Shown in pieces: positions 5,961-9,032 of a DNA stretch of 9,032 bases. Under the pieces are notes generated by a model that ran no database searches, had not been told where the DNA came from, and saw only the letters and a list, made by a program, of their open reading frames with translations. Position 1 is the first letter of the stretch. Every line of letters starts with the position of its first letter. Origin of the DNA: Nitrosopumilaceae archaeon (GTDB lineage Archaea; Thermoproteota; Nitrososphaeria; Nitrososphaerales; Nitrosopumilaceae). The DNA lies in contig RKRU01000051.1 of the NCBI GenBank assembly GCA_007571225.1, positions 1-9,032 on the forward strand. Reading direction: 5' to 3'. The translations under genes were made by a program, and so were the position numbers.

Positions 5961-6257
5961 CTATCTGGTGCCGTACAGAGAGTTGAGTACGGTGGCAAGA
6001 CCTGTGTCGTTTCTGGTAATACCGCACGCGTCGTGGGTGATCAGCTCTACTACGAGTCTGTTGTATGTGTTGGACCACTCGGGATGGTGGTTTACCTTTT
6101 CAATCTCCATGGCGGCCCTTGTCATAAATCCAAAGGCCTCGTTGAATGTACCAAACACGTACTCTCGGTGTAGTTTGCCGTCCTTGGTCAGGCTCCACCC
6201 ATCAAGTGATTCGAGGGCCATTTGTATCTGGTCCGTAGTTAGAGTCTCTGAAGCCAT
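5961..6257 (-). CDS. Pterin-4a-carbinolamine dehydratase (PCD/DCoH family)
   Basis: 98 residues, the normal full length for this small cytoplasmic enzyme, which dehydrates 4a-hydroxy-tetrahydropterin after aromatic amino-acid hydroxylation. In many prokaryotes its role is less clear, with molybdopterin or other pterin repair proposed. The hallmark block is intact: EKVNHHPEWSNTYNRLVVEL (53-72) with H57-H58 and THDACGITRND (74-84) with H75. The usual GGIT is ACGIT here, a mild variant. It begins with the first ATG, 50 bases from the divergent asparagine-synthase-like gene, and the A+T block lies about 27 bases upstream, consistent with a leaderless transcript. The PTPS/QueD-like gene about 2.8 kb away on the same strand is another pterin-type enzyme, but no hydroxylase gene is visible in this window. 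Confidence 0.93.
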   Translation of the reverse strand: MASETLTTDQIQMALESLDGWSLTKDGKLHREYVFGTFNEAFGFMTRAAMEIEKVNHHPEWSNTYNRLVVELITHDACGITRNDTGLATVLNSLYGTR

Positions 6258-6278
6258 GTCGTCCCATACATACCGACA

Positions 6279-6291
6279 GTTAAATTGTTAT
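6279..6291. promoter_or_regulatory. Shared A+T element between divergent PCD and asparagine-synthase-like genes
   Basis: GTTAAATTGTTAT is the only A+T-rich block in the 50-base divergent gap. Its centre is about 24 bases before ATG 6308 on the plus strand and about 27 bases before ATG 6257 on the minus strand, and its core is nearly palindromic. One element could serve as a TATA box for both genes, each leaderless. Confidence 0.45.
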
Positions 6292-6307
6292 CTCCCCGCG
6301 TCTTGGT

Positions 6308-7099
6308 ATGGACGACGCGTGCCGTACGATACTTGATGCTATGACCGGCTCCGTATCTGGAGTACTGGGGCGTGTGCAAGAGCCGGGCCGCGTGGGCCTG
6401 GCATTTTCCGGTGGCGTGGACAGCACGCTGCTTGCTGTCGTATGCTCCAAGATGGGCTACGGGCCGGTCCTACTAACAGTTGGCTTTGAGGACTCTCACG
6501 ATATGCAGTTTGCACTTCAGGTAAACTCCGAGATGGGACTGGAACACCACATACAGCCAATAACCTCTGAGAGTTTTGGCATAACTGCAGACAGGGTGTG
6601 CGGTGCCCTCGATACGGAGAACCTGTCGTGGAGAGAGAACTGTATCGCGTTTTACTATATTGCGATGCTTGCCCGGAGCGTACGGGTAGACCGAGTCATA
6701 ACTGCCAACGGTATCGACGAGCTCTTCTGTGGCTATGACGCGTACAGACGCATATACGATCGGGGCGCGCCTGCCATATATGAGCTTATGGATGAGAAGC
6801 TGGATAACGAGCTACATATGTTTGATGCAATATGCGACATGGTACTAGAGTCATCTGACGTACACATATTGCAGCCGCTGCTCTCTGGCGAGTTTGTCAG
6901 TGCGGCGCGCAGCCTGCCACTTGCCGAGAAGATCACCGGTGCAGACGATCTGCAGCGCAAACACGTAATCAGAAGGCTTGCGGCCCATATGGGCGTCCCC
7001 CGTATATCATATACAAAGCAGAAGAAGGCGTTGCAGTATGGTACACGAATACACAAGAGACTGCTGTCGTACCTTGGGAACTCTCGCAGCCGGTTGTGA
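6308..7099 (+). CDS. Stand-alone asparagine-synthase-type ATP-pyrophosphatase
   Basis: 263 residues matching only the C-terminal synthetase domain of AsnB-type asparagine synthase (COG0367). The domain adenylates a carboxylate with ATP, releasing pyrophosphate, before amide formation. The PP-loop SGGVDST is at 34-40. The second hallmark, TANGIDELFCGYDAYR (132-147), matches the family's GEGADELFGGY block. The tail KQKKALQYGTRIHK (237-250) is also family-like. The N-terminal glutaminase domain with its Cys1 nucleophile is absent: the protein starts 33 residues before the PP-loop. It would therefore need free ammonia or a separate amidotransferase subunit, or it acts on another substrate. None of the neighbours is a glutaminase. 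The start is the ATG placed correctly after the shared promoter block. The true acceptor substrate is unknown. Confidence 0.85.
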   Translation: MDDACRTILDAMTGSVSGVLGRVQEPGRVGLAFSGGVDSTLLAVVCSKMGYGPVLLTVGFEDSHDMQFALQVNSEMGLEHHIQPITSESFGITADRVCGALDTENLSWRENCIAFYYIAMLARSVRVDRVITANGIDELFCGYDAYRRIYDRGAPAIYELMDEKLDNELHMFDAICDMVLESSDVHILQPLLSGEFVSAARSLPLAEKITGADDLQRKHVIRRLAAHMGVPRISYTKQKKALQYGTRIHKRLLSYLGNSRSRL

Positions 7100-7140
7100 T
7101 GGTTCGGTTAGTCCGTTGTGCATCGTGGGCCCGCGCCTCA

Positions 7141-7209
7141 AATGTCGCTGCCGCTGATGATAATGTCGCTGCCGCTGATGATAATGACGATGATGATGAT
7201 GATGATGAT
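7141..7209. repeat. Two 21-base tandem copies followed by a GAT microsatellite
   Basis: Two identical 21-base units (7141-7161 and 7162-7182, each beginning AATGTCGCTG) are followed by seven GAT triplets (7189-7209). They occupy most of the 166-base gap 7100-7265 between the convergent asparagine-synthase-like gene and purB. No gene or clear terminator is seen in the gap. Replication slippage is the likely origin. Confidence 0.85.
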
Positions 7210-7265
7210 GGTACGGCCTATTATCTAAAGGTAATGACAAGACAGCAGATGCCTGTTGCTGCGCC

Positions 7266-8627
7266 TCATACATCACTGCTGATGGTACGGCGAACAGCTT
7301 CCTGTACGTCCCGTATTATGATGTGTGACGCCCCTAGATGTGCATCGGGCACGAATATGGCATCGATCTCGTCTGGTGTCAGTATTGATGATATATTGGC
7401 ATCCTGTTTTATGGCATCCGCATACGGCGTACCAGTATTGTTGGCCTCAAAGGCCACGCGCTGCACATCTGTATATGCCTCTATGCGGGGCACGCCCTTT
7501 CTTATCATGGCCTCTAGTACGAACTCGGCAAATATCTGGCCCCCAGTTGCCTCTAGGTTCGCCGTTATCCTGTCTGTATTGACATACAGCTCGTCTATTA
7601 TCTTTAGCATGGTTTCGAGCATCTCGTCGGCAAGTATGGATGAGATGGGAATTACGAACCTCTCGTTTGCCGAGTTTGAGAGGTCGCGCTCGTGCCACAA
7701 CGGTACATTGTCAAGTGCTATTCCCACCTGCCCCTTTAGCATACGGGCAAGCGACGTTATGCGCTCGCTCTTTATGGGATTCCGCTTTACCGGTACCGCA
7801 CTGCTGCCCATCTGTCCCTTTCTGAAGGGCTCTGATACCTCGCCTATCTCAGTTCGCTGAAGGTTTCTGATCTCTACTGCCATCTTCTCAAGCGTGGTAC
7901 CGGTCAGCGCCATCCAGAATATGTACTCGGCATATCTCTCCCTTGGTACCACCTGTGTGGCTACGGTAGCCGGATGCAGTTTCAGGCGGGCGGCCACGCT
8001 TCTCTGGACTTTTGGCGCTTCGGGGCCCATCAGTGAGCCCGTCCCCACGACCCCTAGTATCTTGCATATGAGGACCCTTCTGCGCATCTCCTTCATTCTG
8101 GTAAGGTGGTTGGCCATCTCGGATGCCCAGTTTGCAAACTTTAGGCCGAACGCTATTATGCTGGCATGCTGTCCGTGCGTCCTGCCTACTGCTGGTAGCG
8201 CGGCATATCTAGATGCAGTGTCGGCAAGCGTGGAGGCTAGTCTTGACAACTTGAGCTCTATTATCTGCAGCGCGTCACGCATCTGCATGGAGTTGGCAGT
8301 ATCCACCAAGTCGTTGCTTGTCAGGCCGTAGTGTACCCAGGGCTTTGCATCTGCAGGGCACCTCTCTGCAAGGGCCTCTACGAGAGCTGCTGTATCGTGG
8401 TCTCGTTCTGCCTCTAGCTGCGAGACTCTTCTGGCAGTTATCGCACCTGATGTGGCGGTCTCTTGTATTGCTGCTGCTGCCTCACTGGGTATCATGCCTA
8501 TTTCTGATTGGGCCAGTGCTGCTGCCCCCTCTATCTTTAGCTGGGCGTCTATCCTGTTCTGGTCGTCAAATATGTGCTTCATCTCGTCTGTACCGTAACG
8601 TCCGCCGTCAATGGGCAAGATTGTCAT
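7266..8627 (-). CDS. purB: Adenylosuccinate lyase
   Basis: 453 residues, full length. It catalyses two fumarate-releasing steps of purine synthesis: SAICAR to AICAR, and adenylosuccinate to AMP, in the cytoplasm as a homotetramer. Family markers: RYGTDEM near the N-terminus (10-16), ERDHDTAAL (74-82), HYGLTSNDLVDT (99-110), GRTHGQHA (148-155) with the catalytic-region His at 151, the fumarase-superfamily signature GSSAVPVKRNP (274-284, consensus GSSxMPxKxN; Met replaced by Val) with the flexible-loop Ser, and WHERDLSNSANER (311-323). The RYGT start and KRNP signature favour PurB over argininosuccinate lyase or fumarase. A TATA-like box lies 24-31 bases before the ATG, supporting this start and a leaderless mRNA. 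It is monocistronic as far as visible and converges with the gene to its left. Confidence 0.96.
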   Translation of the reverse strand: MTILPIDGGRYGTDEMKHIFDDQNRIDAQLKIEGAAALAQSEIGMIPSEAAAAIQETATSGAITARRVSQLEAERDHDTAALVEALAERCPADAKPWVHYGLTSNDLVDTANSMQMRDALQIIELKLSRLASTLADTASRYAALPAVGRTHGQHASIIAFGLKFANWASEMANHLTRMKEMRRRVLICKILGVVGTGSLMGPEAPKVQRSVAARLKLHPATVATQVVPRERYAEYIFWMALTGTTLEKMAVEIRNLQRTEIGEVSEPFRKGQMGSSAVPVKRNPIKSERITSLARMLKGQVGIALDNVPLWHERDLSNSANERFVIPISSILADEMLETMLKIIDELYVNTDRITANLEATGGQIFAEFVLEAMIRKGVPRIEAYTDVQRVAFEANNTGTPYADAIKQDANISSILTPDEIDAIFVPDAHLGASHIIIRDVQEAVRRTISSDV

Positions 8628-8643
8628 TGCAATGCGGTATGTG

Positions 8644-8661
8644 GGGTTTCAAAATAAACCC
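8644..8661 (-). promoter_or_regulatory. purB TATA-like box inside an inverted repeat
   Basis: On the minus strand TTTATTTT (8651-8658) is centred about 28 bases before the purB ATG. GGGTTT (8644-8649) and AAACCC (8656-8661) form a perfect six-base inverted repeat overlapping it. A repressor bound there would block TBP, but the symmetry may be fortuitous. Confidence 0.45.
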
Positions 8662-9032
8662 TTGCTATTTAGGGATGTTGTCCATAACCCCTTTTCCTAG
8701 ATTTCTACGGTTCCTATGGGTGGTTTGTGGGTCTGATTGGTACTGATCTTTAGCGGGTTCTATACTGGATTTTGATCTTATAGGGTAATATGTACAGTTT
8801 ATATCAGATTTGTATGTGTATTATACTAGGAGTGAATCACATGCATTGGCAAGCAGTCACACCTCGTCCCCGTCCCCATGTAGTCTCGTTTTTGGATAGG
8901 TGACCCCCTTAACGATCTGATCAATACTTTGCCGGGTTCTGTCCAGAATACGGGGGCTGGCTAGGGTTCTCTCTAGGGCATACAAATCCCAGCCATTTGC
9001 ACCCAATCCAATCTAATCACAGCCACAACCAC
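8662..9032. other. Gene-free right end of the window
   Basis: No coding region is supported on either strand. Besides the TATA-like box there is a 6-base stem GGCTGG (8955-8960) / CCAGCC (8989-8994), enclosing two CTAG-containing segments, and a short CGTCCC tandem (8864-8875). No tRNA, rRNA or known small-RNA signature is recognised. Confidence 0.5.
8797..8805 (+). promoter_or_regulatory. Strong TATA-like box facing right, no clear gene behind it
   Basis: GTTTATATC is the best archaeal TATA-like match in the window. It predicts a start near 8822-8830. Downstream is only a 20-codon ORF (8841-8903, MHWQAVTPRPRPHVVSFLDR), then 129 bases to the edge. It could drive a small RNA or a gene starting beyond the window. 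Confidence 0.35.

Noticed and set aside
7096..7860. 254-codon plus-strand ORF with an Asp-rich start
   Set aside because: Beyond 7266 it is antisense to purB, whose family motifs are complete; the Asp run is only the GAT microsatellite read in frame.
8955..8994. GGCTGG...CCAGCC stem as a tRNA or SRP RNA part
   Set aside because: No T-loop, anticodon arm or other diagnostic element is present; the stem is short enough to arise by chance.

Overview
The window looks like a chromosomal segment of an ammonia-oxidiser-type archaeon (Thaumarchaeota/Nitrososphaerota); the genus cannot be named from sequence alone. This is inferred from the archaeal-type valyl-tRNA synthetase, from A+T boxes about 25-28 bases before several start codons with no Shine-Dalgarno sequence (leaderless archaeal promoters), and from heavy use of ATA, AGA and AGG codons. 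The flanking genes are near 50% G+C. The middle (about 3450-5950) is visibly A+T-richer.

Layout, left to right. (1) 1-3167, minus strand: a two-gene operon. A 6-pyruvoyl-tetrahydropterin synthase/QueD-family protein with an extra N-terminal domain overlaps the start of valS; the 3' end of valS lies beyond the left edge. (2) 3168-3598: a gene-free stretch with a promoter at each end and an unusual density of short inverted and direct repeats. (3) 3599-5582, plus strand: a XRE-HTH + ImmA/IrrE metallopeptidase-like protein followed by a DUF4411 PIN-like ribonuclease, which reads as an antitoxin-toxin (or stress regulator-nuclease) pair. (4) 5583-5960: no intact gene, but two diverged copies of sequences that flank the IrrE-like gene. 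A' matches its N-terminal coding region and B' matches the short ORF just after it. The arrangement A-gene-B-PIN-A'-B' suggests a duplicated cassette whose second copy has collapsed. (5) 5961-7099: a divergent pair, pterin-4a-carbinolamine dehydratase (minus) and a stand-alone asparagine-synthase-type ATP-pyrophosphatase (plus), sharing one 50-base promoter region. (6) 7100-7265: a convergent gap with a tandem repeat and a GAT microsatellite. (7) 7266-8627, minus: purB. (8) 8628-9032: the purB promoter and a strong TATA-like element pointing right, with no convincing gene.

The housekeeping genes (valS, purB) and pterin-type enzymes (PTPS/QueD-like, PCD) form a chromosomal background into which the IrrE-PIN cassette appears to have been inserted and then partly duplicated. 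The most unusual signal is the micro-ORF B/B'. Its two copies keep the same reading frame and start-codon spacing, and within the 15-codon core most differences are synonymous. It also carries a perfect dyad (TGTTTAC/GTAAACA) whose half-site occurs a third time nearby.
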